A stretch of DNA of 64,000 nucleotides. Origin: Alloyangia mangrovi. GTDB taxonomy: Bacteria; Pseudomonadota; Alphaproteobacteria; Rhodobacterales; Rhodobacteraceae. The position numbers and the translations under genes were made by a program. Positions 19,347-29,033 of this stretch are shown here, in pieces. The notes under the pieces are model-generated. The model saw only the letters and a list, made by a program, of their open reading frames with translations, did no database searches and was not told the DNA's origin. Every line of letters starts with the position of its first letter. Within the stretch, counting starts at the first letter, position 1. The stretch covers positions 62,001-126,000 of the forward strand of contig NZ_NTHN02000007.1 in the NCBI RefSeq assembly GCF_002300555.2. Reading direction: 5' to 3'.

Positions 19347-20605
19347 CCGGCGCCCCCAAGTTCACCACACTCGGCTGCCGGCTCAACGCCTATGAGACCG
19401 AGGCGATGAAGGATCTCGCCGCGCAGGCCGGCATGGAAAACGCGGTGATCGTGAACACCTGCGCCGTGACTTCAGAGGCGGTGCGCAAGGCCAGGCAGGA
19501 GATCCGCCGGCTGCGCCGCGAAAACCCCGATGCCAAGGTCATCGTCACCGGCTGCGCCGCGCAGATCGACCCCGACAGCTTTGCCGCGATGACCGAGGTC
19601 GATGCCGTCATCGGCAATACCGAGAAGATGGCCCCCGAGACATGGTCGCGCCTGTCGAATGGTTTCATCGGCGAGACCGAGCGCGTCATGGTCAACGACA
19701 TCATGTCGGTGACCGAGACCGCCGGCCACCTGATCGACGGCTTCGGCACCCGCAGCCGCGCCTACGTGCAGGTGCAGAACGGCTGCGATCACCGCTGCAC
19801 CTTCTGCATCATCCCCTACGGCCGCGGCAACTCGCGCTCGGTCCCCGCCGGTGTGGTCGTGGACCAGATCAAGCGGCTGGTGCAGCAGGGCTACAACGAG
19901 GTGGTGCTGACCGGGGTGGACCTTACCTCCTGGGGCGCCGACCTGCCGGGCACACCACGGCTCGGCGATCTGGTGATGCGGATCCTCAAGCTGATCCCCG
20001 ACCTGCCGCGCCTGCGCATCTCGTCGATCGATTCCATCGAGGCCGACGAGAACCTGATGCAGGCCATCGCCACCGAGCCGCGCCTGATGCCGCACCTGCA
20101 CCTGTCGCTGCAGCATGGCGACGATCTGATCCTCAAGCGGATGAAGCGCCGCCACCTGCGCGACGATGCCATCCGCTTCTGCGAGGAGGCGCGCAGGCTG
20201 CGCCCCGAGATGACCTTCGGCGCCGACATCATCGCCGGCTTCCCGACCGAGACCGAAGAGCATTTCGAGAACTCGCTGAAGCTGGTCGAGGAGTGCGATC
20301 TGACCTGGCTGCACGTCTTCCCCTACTCGTCGCGCCCCGGCACCCCCGCCGCGCGCATCCCGAGCAAGGTGAATGGCAACGTGATCAAGGAGCGCGCCGC
20401 CCGCCTGCGCGCTGCCGGGGACGCCGCCGTCGCGCGTCACCTCGCCGCCCAGCCCGGGCGCACCCATCACATCCTGATGGAAAGCCCCGAGATGGGCCGT
20501 ACCGAGCAGTTCACCGAGGTGCTCTTCGACAGGCCGCAGACCGAAGGTGCCATCGTCACCGCGACGATCACCGGCATCCGCGGCACGCAGCTGACGGCGG
20601 TCTGA
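19343..20605 (+). CDS. mtaB: tRNA t6A37 methylthiotransferase MtaB
   Basis: A 420-aa radical-SAM methylthiotransferase that converts t6A37 to ms2t6A37 in tRNAs reading ANN codons. The N-terminal UPF0004 domain has its cluster-binding Cys residues (TLGCRLN, VNTCAVT, VTGCAAQ). The radical-SAM motif is [19 protein letters not shown], and a TRAM-like C-terminus follows. The [10 protein letters not shown] start distinguishes MtaB from MiaB and RimO. It starts at GTG 19343, overlapping the dapF stop by 4 nt. Confidence 0.95.
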   Translation: MTGAPKFTTLGCRLNAYETEAMKDLAAQAGMENAVIVNTCAVTSEAVRKARQEIRRLRRENPDAKVIVTGCAAQIDPDSFAAMTEVDAVIGNTEKMAPETWSRLSNGFIGETERVMVNDIMSVTETAGHLIDGFGTRSRAYVQVQNGCDHRCTFCIIPYGRGNSRSVPAGVVVDQIKRLVQQGYNEVVLTGVDLTSWGADLPGTPRLGDLVMRILKLIPDLPRLRISSIDSIEADENLMQAIATEPRLMPHLHLSLQHGDDLILKRMKRRHLRDDAIRFCEEARRLRPEMTFGADIIAGFPTETEEHFENSLKLVEECDLTWLHVFPYSSRPGTPAARIPSKVNGNVIKERAARLRAAGDAAVARHLAAQPGRTHHILMESPEMGRTEQFTEVLFDRPQTEGAIVTATITGIRGTQLTAV

Positions 20606-20609
20606 ACCG

Positions 20610-21235
20610 GTGCACCCGAACCCGATCTTTCGCCGCACCATCGAGGCCGAGAGCCTTGCGCAGGTGCGGGCGCGCAGTTTCGGTACGCTGGCGGTCAGCA
20701 CCAAGGGCGCGCCGCTGCTGTCGCACGTGCCCTTCCTGCTGTCCGAGGATGCCTCCTACGCAGATCTGCATCTCGTGCGCTCCAACCCGATCTGCCGCGC
20801 CGCCCGCGAGGCCTGCCGGCCCGGCTGGCGGTGACCGGCCCCGACGGCTACATCTCGCCCGACTGGTATGGAGACCCCGGCCAGGTGCCGACCTGGAACT
20901 ACGTCGCCGTCCATCTCATCGGCCGTCTCGAGTCGCTGCCGCAGGACCAGATCGACGCGCTGCTCGCTGCGCAGAGCGCCGCCTTCGAAGGCCGACTCGC
21001 GCCCAAGCCCCCCTGGACCATGGACAAGATGGACCCGGAGATCCGCGCCAGGCTGCAGCGCATGATCCTGCCCTTCCGCCTACACATCGACGAGATCGAC
21101 AGCACCTGGAAGCTCTCGCAGAACAAGACCGATCAGATGCGCCGCGCCGCCGCCGATGCGCTTGAATCCGGCTTCGGACAGGACCTCGGCGCGCTGGCCA
21201 CGCTCATGCAGGAACCCCCGCCCGACGAGGCGTGA
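20610..21235 (+). CDS. PaiB-like FMN-binding protein, frameshifted (-1)
   Basis: A PaiB-type (FMN-binding split-barrel) protein of about 208 aa, now split. The N-terminal frame from GTG 20610 covers FRRTIEAESL to RSNPICRAARE and hits a stop at 20832. The C-terminal frame carries the family core GPDGYISPDWYG, PTWNYVAVHLIG and the tail KLSQNKTDQMR. Adding one base near 20808-20812 (for example GAGGCC to GAGGGCC) gives REGLPARLAVTGPDGYIS without a gap. It lies 4 nt behind mtaB. It may be a sequencing error or a recent pseudogene. Confidence 0.75.
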
Positions 21236-21262
21236 CGATTGCAAGGCGCGCGCAGATCGGTC

Positions 21263-21979
21263 ATGTCAGGCGGCATGACCCTGAAAACCCGCGCTCTCAT
21301 CGTTCACCTGCTGACCGCCACCGGCGCGGTCTTCGCCATGCTCGCCATGCTCGCCGCCGCGCAGGAGCAATGGTCGATCATGTTCCTCTGGCTGGTCGTG
21401 GCCTTCTTCGTCGACGGCGTCGACGGTCCGCTGGCCCGCAAGTACGACGTGAAGTCGAACGCGCCGCGCTTCGACGGCGTGCTGCTCGACCTGATCATCG
21501 ACTACCTGACCTACGTCTTCATCCCGGCTTTCGCGCTCTTCCATTCGGGATTGCTGCCCGGCTGGACCGGCTGGATCGCGATCATCATCATCACCTTCGC
21601 CTCGGCGATGTATTTCGCCGACAGCCGCATGAAGACCAGCGACAACTCGTTCCACGGCTTCCCCGGCTGCTGGAACATGCTGGTGCTGGTTCTCTTCGCG
21701 CTGCAGCCGAACTTCTGGGTGATCCTCGCGCTGGTGAGCCTGCTCGCCGTGGCGATGTTCCTGCCGCTGAAGTTCATCCACCCGGTGCGCACCGAACGCT
21801 GGCGGCCGATGTCGCTGCCCATCGCCCTCGCCTGGACCTTCTTCGCCGGCTGGGCCGCCTGGGTCGATTTCCACCCTCAGAGCTGGGCGCACTGGGGTCT
21901 CATCATCACCTCGGTCTACCTGCTCTTCGCCGGCATCGCCCAGCAGCTTTTCCCCAAGGCCGCCCTCGAGCGCGCCTGA
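21263..21979 (+). CDS. pcs: Phosphatidylcholine synthase
   Basis: About 238 aa, a CDP-alcohol phosphatidyltransferase that condenses choline with CDP-diacylglycerol in the inner membrane. The catalytic signature is intact: DGVDGPLARKYDV, then FDGVLLDLIIDYLTYVFIP, giving the two aspartate pairs. Around 7-8 membrane segments follow. The SDNSFHGFPGCWNMLV block is typical of Pcs rather than PssA or PgsA. ATG 21263 or 21275 may be the start; neither has a strong ribosome binding site. Phosphatidylcholine made this way is common in Rhodobacteraceae. Confidence 0.9.
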   Translation: MSGGMTLKTRALIVHLLTATGAVFAMLAMLAAAQEQWSIMFLWLVVAFFVDGVDGPLARKYDVKSNAPRFDGVLLDLIIDYLTYVFIPAFALFHSGLLPGWTGWIAIIIITFASAMYFADSRMKTSDNSFHGFPGCWNMLVLVLFALQPNFWVILALVSLLAVAMFLPLKFIHPVRTERWRPMSLPIALAWTFFAGWAAWVDFHPQSWAHWGLIITSVYLLFAGIAQQLFPKAALERA

Positions 21980-21983
21980 GCCT

Positions 21984-22053
21984 TCTTCTAGGCGCAAATA
22001 TCCTCGGGGGTGAGGCGCGCAGCGCCGAGGGGGCGGAAAGCCCCCTCCTTCGC
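21984..22053. repeat. Intergenic hairpin repeat, copy 1 (likely bidirectional terminator)
   Basis: This stretch sits between the convergent pcs and ABC-2 permease genes. It starts TTCTTCTAGGCG and contains a 29-nt core at 22006-22034 made of GGGGGTGAGGCGCGC and AGCGCCGAGGGGGC. The same core occurs inverted at 25562-25590. The halves GGCGC/GCGCC and GGGGGC/GCCCCC allow stable hairpins. Confidence 0.7.
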
Positions 22054-22055
22054 CC

Positions 22056-22865
22056 TCAGGCCTTGAGCCGCCAGCCAGTGCGGAACAGCCCCCAGGCCAT
22101 CAGCGAGACCAGCAGCGTCGCGAAGATCGCCACCGCTGCGCCGAGCAGCGGGCTGGCATCCGACACCCCCAGCACGCCGTAACGCGCCCCGTCGATCAGG
22201 TAGAAGACCGGGTTGAAATGGGTGATCTCGTAGAGCCCTCGCGGCAGCGCCTCGACCGAGTAGAATGTGCCCGACAGGAAGGCGAGCGGCGTCACGATGA
22301 AGTTGGTGATCGCCGCCATCTGGTCGAACTTGTTGGCAAAAAGCCCTGCGACGATGCCTACCGCCGACAGGAAGGCCCCGCCCAGGAGGACGAAGCCCAG
22401 CACGATCAGCGGATGCGCCGGCACGAGGCCCGTGGTCGCCCAGAGCCCGGCAAGGATCGCGCAGGCCACCACCAGCCCGCGCGCGACACCGCCGGCGAGA
22501 TAGCCGATCACCAGCTCGAAGGGCGCGAGCGGCGGCATCAAGGTGTCGACGATATTGCCCTGCACCTTCGAGATCACGATCGACGAGGAGGTATTGGCAA
22601 AGGCGTTCTGGATCACCGTCATCATCAGGATGCCCGGCGCGATGAACCTCGTGAAGGGCACCCCCATCACCTCGCCACGGCTCGGGCCTATCGCGATGGT
22701 GAAGATCACCAGGAACAGACCCGCGGTGACCAGCGGTGCCAGAAGGGTCTGGGTCCAGACCGCGAGAAAGCGCTGGGTTTCCCGGCGGCAGAGCGTGGCG
22801 AGTCCGAGCCAGTTCACGGCGCCGAACCGGCGCGCTCCGGGCTCATGGCGGGGTTGGCTGTCCAT
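22056..22865 (-). CDS. ABC-2 type exporter permease without adjacent ATPase
   Basis: 269 aa with six membrane segments. The N-terminal cytoplasmic helix CRRETQRFLAVWTQTLLAPL and the ABC-2 block PFELVIGYLAGGVARGLVV are typical of YadH/NodJ-like permeases. The conserved PLAFLSGTFYSVEALP stretch is also present. These work with an ATPase to export lipids, polysaccharides or drugs. The start has AGGAGA 6 nt upstream. No ATPase gene lies on either side (pcs downstream, gcrA upstream and opposite), so the partner must be elsewhere. Confidence 0.88.
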   Translation of the reverse strand: MDSQPRHEPGARRFGAVNWLGLATLCRRETQRFLAVWTQTLLAPLVTAGLFLVIFTIAIGPSRGEVMGVPFTRFIAPGILMMTVIQNAFANTSSSIVISKVQGNIVDTLMPPLAPFELVIGYLAGGVARGLVVACAILAGLWATTGLVPAHPLIVLGFVLLGGAFLSAVGIVAGLFANKFDQMAAITNFIVTPLAFLSGTFYSVEALPRGLYEITHFNPVFYLIDGARYGVLGVSDASPLLGAAVAIFATLLVSLMAWGLFRTGWRLKA

Positions 22866-22892
22866 AAGGTCTCCTTTCCGTCTGGGTCCGGC

Positions 22893-22920
22893 TTGTAACT
22901 CGGCGGTTGATGACTACAAT
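22893..22920 (+). promoter_or_regulatory. Candidate gcrA promoter
   Basis: TTGTAA at 22893-22898 and TACAAT at 22915-22920 are spaced by 16 bp and predict a start near 22927. An imperfect palindrome (10-bp arms, 9 matches) at 22922-22949 straddles that start and could be a protein-binding site. Confidence 0.45.
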
Positions 22921-22943
22921 AGGCCCCCTGATGGAATTTTCAG

Positions 22944-22970
22944 GCGGCCCCGGATCACGGGCCGCTTTTT
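22944..22970 (+). terminator. Terminator-like hairpin in the gcrA leader
   Basis: Perfect 7-bp stem GCGGCCC/GGGCCGC with an 8-nt loop, followed directly by TTTTT, ending 18 nt before the gcrA ATG. It could attenuate gcrA transcription or stop upstream read-through. Confidence 0.6.
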
Positions 22971-22988
22971 CTCAAGCAAGGATCGGAC

Positions 22989-23594
22989 ATGTCCTGGACG
23001 GATGAGCGCGTCGAGCTTCTCAAGAAGATGTGGGCCGAGGGCCAGTCGGCCAGCCAGATCGCCAAGGAACTTGGCGGCGTCACCCGCAATGCGGTGATTG
23101 GCAAGGTGCACCGGCTCGGCCTGTCGAACCGCACCGCCCCCGCGGGCGGCGCGGCCCCTGCCGCACCGGCGGCCCCGGTCAAGGAAGCCAAGCCCGCCGC
23201 GAAAGAGACCAAGGCCAAGCCCGCACCCAAGGCAGACCCGGCCCCGGCAGCCGAGCCCGCGCGCGAGACCGCCACGGCGGTCGAGACACGCCCGGCTCCG
23301 CTTGGACCGTCGCGCAAGCCGATCGTGCCTGCGGGCCAGCCGCTGCCGCCGCAGCCCTCGGCCAACGAGATCAGCCCCGAGGCGCTGGCCAAGGTCAACG
23401 AGATCGAGAAGAAGGCGAAGAAGCTTTCGCTGATGGATCTCACCGAACGGACCTGCAAGTGGCCCGTCGGCGACCCGGCAACCGACGACTTCTGGTTCTG
23501 CGGCCTGCCGGTGCAGCAGGGCAAGCCCTACTGCGAGGCGCATGTGGGCGTGGCCTTCCAGCCGATGTCCTCGCGCCGCGATCGGCGTCGCTGA
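22989..23594 (+). CDS. gcrA: Cell cycle regulator GcrA
   Basis: 201 aa. GcrA binds methylated GANTC promoters with sigma-70 and drives S-phase genes in alphaproteobacteria. The N-terminal helix-turn-helix region is unmistakable: MSWTDERVELLKKMWAEG, SASQIAKELGGVTRNAVIGK, VHRLGLSNR. A long Ala/Pro/Lys linker (about 45-125) leads to the conserved C-terminal RNA-polymerase-binding part with RTCKWPVGDP and FCGLPVQQGKPYC. AAGGAT precedes the ATG. It is followed by a strong terminator. Confidence 0.97.
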   Translation: MSWTDERVELLKKMWAEGQSASQIAKELGGVTRNAVIGKVHRLGLSNRTAPAGGAAPAAPAAPVKEAKPAAKETKAKPAPKADPAPAAEPARETATAVETRPAPLGPSRKPIVPAGQPLPPQPSANEISPEALAKVNEIEKKAKKLSLMDLTERTCKWPVGDPATDDFWFCGLPVQQGKPYCEAHVGVAFQPMSSRRDRRR

Positions 23595-23613
23595 GCCGCC
23601 CCGCAAGATCATC

Positions 23614-23648
23614 AACCGCCCGAGCCCTCCCGGCCCGGGCGGTTTTTC
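23614..23648 (+). terminator. Intrinsic terminator after gcrA
   Basis: Inverted repeat AACCGCCCG (23614-23622) and CGGGCGGTT (23636-23644) followed by a T-run, 20 nt after the gcrA stop codon. Confidence 0.9.
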
Positions 23649-23761
23649 TTTGGCCGAACCCCGCCCTCCCCTCCGCCCGGCCGATTTTCGCCGGAAACGC
23701 GGGGGGTTGCGCAACTTCCTCGCGGGCTCCAGCGTTGTGCAAGACGCAAGAGTGAGCCGTG

Positions 23762-25544
23762 ATGACAGATTTTTTTCTCGCTGGTCGCCGACCATGATGC
23801 CCTGATCGCCCTGGGACTGATTGTCTGTCTCTTCATCGTCTTCATGCTCGAACTCTATCCGCCCGAGGTGCCCGCCGCCGGGCTCGCCGCGCTCTTTGTG
23901 AGCCTTGGCTACGTCGCGCCGGACCAGCTCCTGTCGGTCTTCTCCAACCCCGCGCCGCTGACCATCGCGGCAATGTTCGTTCTCTCGGGCGCGCTGGTCC
24001 GCACCGGGGTGCTGGAAGCGATCTCGGACCTGGTGATCAGCCAGGCGCAGGAACGCCCCGGCCTGGCGCTGGGGGTGATCCTGAGCGTCACCCTGCTGGC
24101 CTCGGGCTTCGTCAACAACACGCCGGTGGTGCTGGTGCTGATCCCCGTGGTGATCCGCCTTGCCGCCGCGCTCGGCAAGGCGCCGACCCGGCTGCTGATT
24201 CCGCTGAGCTACGTGGCGATCCTGGGAGGCACTTGCACGCTGATCGGCACCTCGACCAACCTGCTGGTCGACGGCGTCGCGCGTGGTCAGGGGCTCGCGC
24301 CGTTCGGTATCTTTGAGATTACCCCGGTGGGCCTTATGGTGGCCCTGGCCGGAGGTGCGACCCTCGCCTTGCTCGGCCCCTTGCTGCTTCCGGACCGCGA
24401 GGCGAGCGATCCGGAGCAGATGCTCGGCGAGACCACTTTCCTGTCGGAGGCGGCGCTGTCGGATGACACCTACGCGGGCAAGCCGCTTTCGGAAATCGCA
24501 CCGCTTGCGCGTGGCGGCGTGCGGGTGACAGGTCTCCGGCGCAAGGGCAGCGCCCTGCCCGCCCCGCTCGAAGAGCAGGTGCTGGAAAAGGGCGACACGG
24601 TGATCCTGCGCGCACCCACCTCCGAGCTGCTGACACTGCACGACGATCCTGGGCTGAAGATCGGCCTGCGCCGGGGCGAGCCGCCCGAGGGCGAGCTGGT
24701 CACGGTCGAGGTGGTGGTCTCGCCGCGCAAGTCCACGCTCGGGCGCAGCCTGCGCAGCATGTCGCTCGGCCGCCGCTTCGGCGTTCGGGTGCTGGGGGCG
24801 CATCGCCATGAGCACAACCCCGGCCCCGACCTCGGCTCGGTGCAGCTGCGCCCCGCCGACAAGCTGCTGCTCGAGGGCCCCGCCACCGCTTTCCAGACGC
24901 TGGAGGACGAGGCGCAGCTTGTCTCGGTCAGCCGCCCCACCGGTCGCGCCTTCCGCCGCGGCCGCGCGCCTCTGGTGCTGGCGGCGCTTGCCGCCGTCGT
25001 CGCCCTCGCCGCTTTCGGGCTGATGGACATCGCGACGCTCTCGATCATCGCCGTCGCGGCGATCCTCCTGCTGCGCTGCATCGACGCCGACGAGGCCTGG
25101 GGCGCGGTCGACGGCTCGGTGCTCGTCCTGATTTTCGCCATGCTGGTGGTCGGCCTCGGGCTGCAGAACACCGGCGCGGTGGACCTCCTGGTGAGCTGGC
25201 TGTCTCCGCCGATCTCTGGACTGCCGCCCTTCTTCGCGCTGCTGGCGGTCTACCTGCTGGCCTCGCTGCTCACCGAGACGGTCACCAACAATGCCGTCGC
25301 CGTGGTCTTCACACCGATTGCCATCGGCCTCGCCGAGAGCACCGGGCTCGATCCGCGCGCCCTGACGATGGCGGTGATGTTCGGCGCCTCGGCCAGCTTT
25401 GCCACGCCGATCGGCTACCAGACGAACACGCTGGTCTACGGGGCCGGGAACTACCGATTCTCCGACTTCCTGAAGATCGGTCTGGCGATGAACCTCGTCG
25501 CCGCGCTGGCTGCCTGCAGCGGGATCCTCTGGCTGTTTGGCTGA
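23762..25544 (+). CDS. SLC13-family transporter with TrkA-C domains, frameshifted at a T7 tract
   Basis: About 593 aa after repair. The family imports anions such as sulfate or dicarboxylates with sodium. Two membrane halves (PLTIAAMFVLSGALVRTG, SGFVNNTPVVLVLIPV; C-terminal TNNAVAVVFTPIAIGLAE, FATPIGYQTNTLVYG) flank a soluble middle with two RCK/TrkA-C-like modules at about 215-390. As written, the ATG at 23762 stops after 11 codons because of the T-run 23770-23776. With 6 Ts it reads MTDFFSLVADHDALIALGLI and joins the frame at 23844. If not repaired, starting at 23844 would remove the first membrane helix. Confidence 0.85.
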
Positions 25545-25552
25545 GCGGGTCA

Positions 25553-25654
25553 GGGGGCGATGCCCCCTCGGCGCTGCGCGCCTCACCCCCTGCGTATTTG
25601 AAAAAAGAAGAAGTTTCGGACGGCAATCGCGGCTTCTTCTCTTTCAAAATACGC
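25553..25654. repeat. Intergenic hairpin repeat, copy 2
   Basis: It contains the same 29-nt core as copy 1, here inverted at 25562-25590. A long inverted repeat follows: 25592-25613 (GCGTATTTG, then GAAGAAG) against 25633-25654 (CTTCTTC, then AAATACGC), about 19 of 22 positions paired. It lies between the SLC13 gene and rimO, both on the plus strand, and probably ends transcription of the former. Confidence 0.7.
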
Positions 25655-25748
25655 CTGCCGCGACCTCTTCGGAAGCACGGCGGCGCGGATTGACGCGCCG
25701 CGCGCGACCACCCTTTTCGCAGGCCGAGAGAGCGCGTATATGCCGCCC

Positions 25749-27104
25749 ATGCAGAATCCGCCCGATCTTCGCCCCGACCTTGCCCGCGCCCGCGTCACGG
25801 AAACCCGCCGCGACGGCCAGCCGACCATCGGCATGGTCTCGCTTGGCTGCCCCAAGGCGCTGGTCGACAGCGAGCGCATCCTCACCCGGCTGCGCGCCGA
25901 GGGCTACGGCATCTCGGCCGATTATGCCGGCGCCGATGCGGTGATCGTCAACACCTGCGGCTTTCTCGACAGCGCCAAGGCGGAAAGCCTCGAGGCGATC
26001 GGCGAGGCGCTGAAGGAGAACGGCCGGGTCATCGTCACCGGCTGCCTCGGCGCCGAGCCCGAGTATATCACCGGCGTGCATCCCAAGGTGCTGGCCGTTA
26101 CGGGCCCGCATCAATACGAGCAGGTGCTCGACGCGGTGCATGGCGCCGTACCGCCGGTCCCCGATCCCTTTGTCGACCTGCTGCCCGCCTCGGGCGTGAA
26201 ACTCACGCCGCGCCACTACAGCTACCTCAAGATCTCCGAGGGCTGTAACCACAAGTGCAAGTTCTGCATCATCCCCGACATGCGCGGTCTGCTCACCTCG
26301 CGGCCGCAGCGCGCGGTGTTGCGCGAGGCGGAAAAGCTGGTCGAGGCCGGGGTGAAGGAGCTGCTGGTGATCTCGCAGGACACCTCGGCCTATGGCACCG
26401 ACTGGAAGGACCGGGACGAGAAATTCCCGATCCTCTCGCTCGCCCGTGAGTTGGGCCAGTTCGGCGCCTGGGTGCGGATGCATTACGTCTACCCCTACCC
26501 GCACGTGCGCGAGCTGATTCCCGCGATGGCCGAGGGGCTGGTGCTGCCCTATCTCGACATCCCCTTCCAGCACGCCCACCCCGAGACGCTGAAGCGCATG
26601 GCACGCCCCGCCGCCGCCGCGCGCACGCTCGACGAGATCGCCGCCTGGCGTTCGGACTGCCCCGACATCACCCTGCGCTCGACCTTCATCGTCGGCTACC
26701 CGGGCGAGACCGAGGACGAGTTCCAGACGCTGCTCGACTGGATGGACGAGGCGCAGCTCGACCGGGTCGGCTGCTTCAAGTACGAGAATGTCGAAGGCGC
26801 GCGCTCCAACGCGCTGCCGGACCATGTGCCGGAAGAGGTCAAGCAGGACCGCTGGGAGCGCTTCATGGAGAAGGCTCAGGCGATCTCGGAAGCCAAGCTT
26901 GAGGCCAAGGTCGGCCAGACGATGCAGGTGCTGGTGGATGAGGTCGACGAGGATGCCGCCACCTGCCGCACCAAGGCCGATGCGCCGGAGATCGACGGCA
27001 ACCTCTTCATCGACGAGGGCTTCGAGCAGCTCAAGCCGGGCGACATGGTCACCGTCGAGGTCGACGAGGCCGGCGAATACGACCTCTGGGGCCGGCTGGT
27101 CTGA
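25749..27104 (+). CDS. rimO: Ribosomal protein S12 methylthiotransferase RimO
   Basis: About 451 aa. A radical-SAM enzyme that methylthiolates Asp89 of ribosomal protein S12. The RimO-specific N-terminus [18 protein letters not shown] is present, with cluster ligands in [11 protein letters not shown] and VTGCLGAEP. The radical-SAM motif is [16 protein letters not shown], and a C-terminal TRAM domain ends [10 protein letters not shown]. Starts at 25740 and 25749 are both in frame. TATATG at 25737-25742 looks like a -10 element 6 nt before the second ATG, so a leaderless start at 25749 is plausible. Confidence 0.95.
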   Translation: MQNPPDLRPDLARARVTETRRDGQPTIGMVSLGCPKALVDSERILTRLRAEGYGISADYAGADAVIVNTCGFLDSAKAESLEAIGEALKENGRVIVTGCLGAEPEYITGVHPKVLAVTGPHQYEQVLDAVHGAVPPVPDPFVDLLPASGVKLTPRHYSYLKISEGCNHKCKFCIIPDMRGLLTSRPQRAVLREAEKLVEAGVKELLVISQDTSAYGTDWKDRDEKFPILSLARELGQFGAWVRMHYVYPYPHVRELIPAMAEGLVLPYLDIPFQHAHPETLKRMARPAAAARTLDEIAAWRSDCPDITLRSTFIVGYPGETEDEFQTLLDWMDEAQLDRVGCFKYENVEGARSNALPDHVPEEVKQDRWERFMEKAQAISEAKLEAKVGQTMQVLVDEVDEDAATCRTKADAPEIDGNLFIDEGFEQLKPGDMVTVEVDEAGEYDLWGRLV

Positions 27105-27107
27105 GGC

Positions 27108-27989
27108 TCAGGCCGCGCCTTCGGGCGCGGCGATCTTCTTGCCGAGGTACTTCTTGCGCGGCGGCGCCGGCAGGTCGACGATCGCCGCCTCGCCCTGCGC
27201 GAGGAAGGCAAAGGCCAGCTGGCAGTCGATGCCGCAGGCAAGGATGTCGTCGTACCAGCGCTCGTTCAGCGCCGCGATCCGCGGATCCGCCATGTCGCGC
27301 AGGATGAAGTTGGTGGTGAACAGCCGGTCTGTCTCCAGCGTCTTGCCTGCCTCCATCTGCGCCAGCGTGTAGCGCAACATCTGGTGCGCCTGCTCGCGGT
27401 AGCGGTCCTGGAACAGCGAGTCGGTGAACTCCCAGAGGATATTGCCCTCGATATGCGGGCTCAGCCGCAGTGCCATGGCGCCGCCCGCCTCGACCAGCCG
27501 GTCGCGGATGCCCTCGAGATCGCCGTGCGGAATGCGCCGCTTGTCGTCCATGTAGGTAAGGAAGCGGTGCCGCGTGAGATCGGGGAAGAGATGCGGAAGC
27601 GCCTTGGCCACCTTGGCCTGATGCGCGCTCAGCACCGGGTTCTTCGACACCGGCAGGTCGAGGAAGATCGGCTTCCAGCCCAGCCCCTCGACGATCTCCA
27701 GCGCGCTGCGGTTGTTCGACACGAAGTAATGCGGCCAGTTCTTGGGCCGGTTGTTCTTGTCGTAGGTGAAGCTGCCGAGCGGCCCGCAATAGGTCGAGTA
27801 GACCGCCATCTCGCTCGTCTCGCCCGCATGCACCGGCGCGCTGCCGATCAGCGGCAGCAGTGCCTCGCGCTGCAGCGGCGCCCGGTCGAACTCGTTGGAG
27901 ATGCCGCTGCTGTCATGCTCGATGCGGCGCACCGTCTTGCGCAGCGACCGCGTCATCCGGCGGTACTTGATGATGGCGCGCAATTTCAT
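27108..27989 (-). CDS. Possible DUF616/TOD1-MUCI70-like glycosyltransferase
   Basis: About 293 aa, soluble. The sequence begins with a basic helix (LRAIIKYRRMTRSLRKTVRR). A core of MAVYSTYCGPLGSFTY, HYFVSNNR and RHRFLTYMDDKRRIPHGDL follows, which recalls the YTxxFGxYD / FTD / DxN order of PF04765-type glycosyltransferase domains. The call is tentative. ATG 27989 is chosen; a TTG at 28049 would extend it. The neighbouring divergent gene is an OCH1-like glycosyltransferase, which supports a sugar-transfer role. Confidence 0.5.
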   Translation of the reverse strand: MKLRAIIKYRRMTRSLRKTVRRIEHDSSGISNEFDRAPLQREALLPLIGSAPVHAGETSEMAVYSTYCGPLGSFTYDKNNRPKNWPHYFVSNNRSALEIVEGLGWKPIFLDLPVSKNPVLSAHQAKVAKALPHLFPDLTRHRFLTYMDDKRRIPHGDLEGIRDRLVEAGGAMALRLSPHIEGNILWEFTDSLFQDRYREQAHQMLRYTLAQMEAGKTLETDRLFTTNFILRDMADPRIAALNERWYDDILACGIDCQLAFAFLAQGEAAIVDLPAPPRKKYLGKKIAAPEGAA

Positions 27990-28140
27990 CAGGGCGAGGG
28001 ACAAGGCTGATCTCCATTCTTCGCGGCCGGGGATGCGCCGCTTGCGCAAGGCCGGTGCGCGGGCTAAGCCGGATGCGTTTCCTTTTGACCAAGTTGCGCA
28101 GGCGGCGCAACAGGGCGGACGTCAGGACGACGAGGCAGGC

Positions 28141-28995
28141 ATGATACCAAGGCGCATTTCGATGTTCTGGGCGCAGGGCGAGGCCGCCGCTCCCGACCTG
28201 GTGAAGCGCTGCTGGGACGCCTGGGCGCGTCTCAACCCCGGCTGGTCGCTGGAGATCGCCGACGAGAGCCAGGCTTCGGCGGCTTTCCGCGATCTGGGTC
28301 TCACGCATGTCCCCGCCACCCTGCAGGGCCGCGGCGACATTTTCCGAGTGCACGACCTTGACCAGCACGGCGGCGTCTACGTCGATTGCGGCACCATCCC
28401 CTGCGCGCCGCTCGACGACTGGCTCGAGCCGCTGACCCGCACGGGCTTCTTCGCCTTCCACGACCCCTACCGCCGCCGCCCGGTGGAGAACTGGTTTCTC
28501 GTCTCCGAACCCGGCCACGCGATCACCCAAGGCTGGCTGGAGGCGATGCGCGGCTACTGGGACCGCCCCCGCCGCGCGCAGAGCGCAAGGCGCGAGCTCG
28601 ACCGTGGCGGCAAGGGCGCGCTGGCATGCAAACTCGCCGGTCTGAGCAGCGCCGACACACGCAAGCGGGTGATTGAGCCGAAGAACCGCATGTGGTCGGT
28701 GCAGCCCGGCGGTGGGGCCGAGCGCCCGGTCCACCCCTACTTTTGGCCGCACTACCTGTTCGACCTGCAGCTCCACCGCAGCGAGCCCTTCCGCACCGCC
28801 TGGGCCGAGGTGCCCAAACGCCCTTCCTACCGCCACCTCATGGTGCGGCACTGGAAACGCGACTACGCCCACATGACCGACCGGGAGCTGCTCAGCCTGC
28901 TCGATGCGCCGATGCAGAAGCTGTCGCTGAAAAGCGTGCCCTCCGAGAAGCACCTCGACTTGATCTTCGGTCAGGCGGAGCGGGCGGCCCCCTGA
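28141..28995 (+). CDS. OCH1-like/TcdA-type glycosyltransferase with DXD-like motif
   Basis: About 284 aa. It starts MIPRRISMFWAQGEAAAPDL, typical of sugar-binding DXD glycosyltransferases (PF04488). RGDIFRVHDLDQHGGVYVDCG contains the donor/metal region, although the usual second Asp appears as Cys (VDCG). The start has GAGG 6 nt upstream. It is divergent from the DUF616-like gene with about 150 bp between. It probably modifies a surface glycan; substrate unknown. Confidence 0.7.
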   Translation: MIPRRISMFWAQGEAAAPDLVKRCWDAWARLNPGWSLEIADESQASAAFRDLGLTHVPATLQGRGDIFRVHDLDQHGGVYVDCGTIPCAPLDDWLEPLTRTGFFAFHDPYRRRPVENWFLVSEPGHAITQGWLEAMRGYWDRPRRAQSARRELDRGGKGALACKLAGLSSADTRKRVIEPKNRMWSVQPGGGAERPVHPYFWPHYLFDLQLHRSEPFRTAWAEVPKRPSYRHLMVRHWKRDYAHMTDRELLSLLDAPMQKLSLKSVPSEKHLDLIFGQAERAAP

Positions 28996-29033
28996 GCCTT
29001 GCTCAGCCTTCCGGGCTGGTGCAAGAGACGGCC

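Noticed and set aside
22914-25586. 890-codon open frame antisense to gcrA and the SLC13 gene
   Set aside because: Antisense shadow of two recognisable genes; composition is typical of a GC-driven spurious frame.
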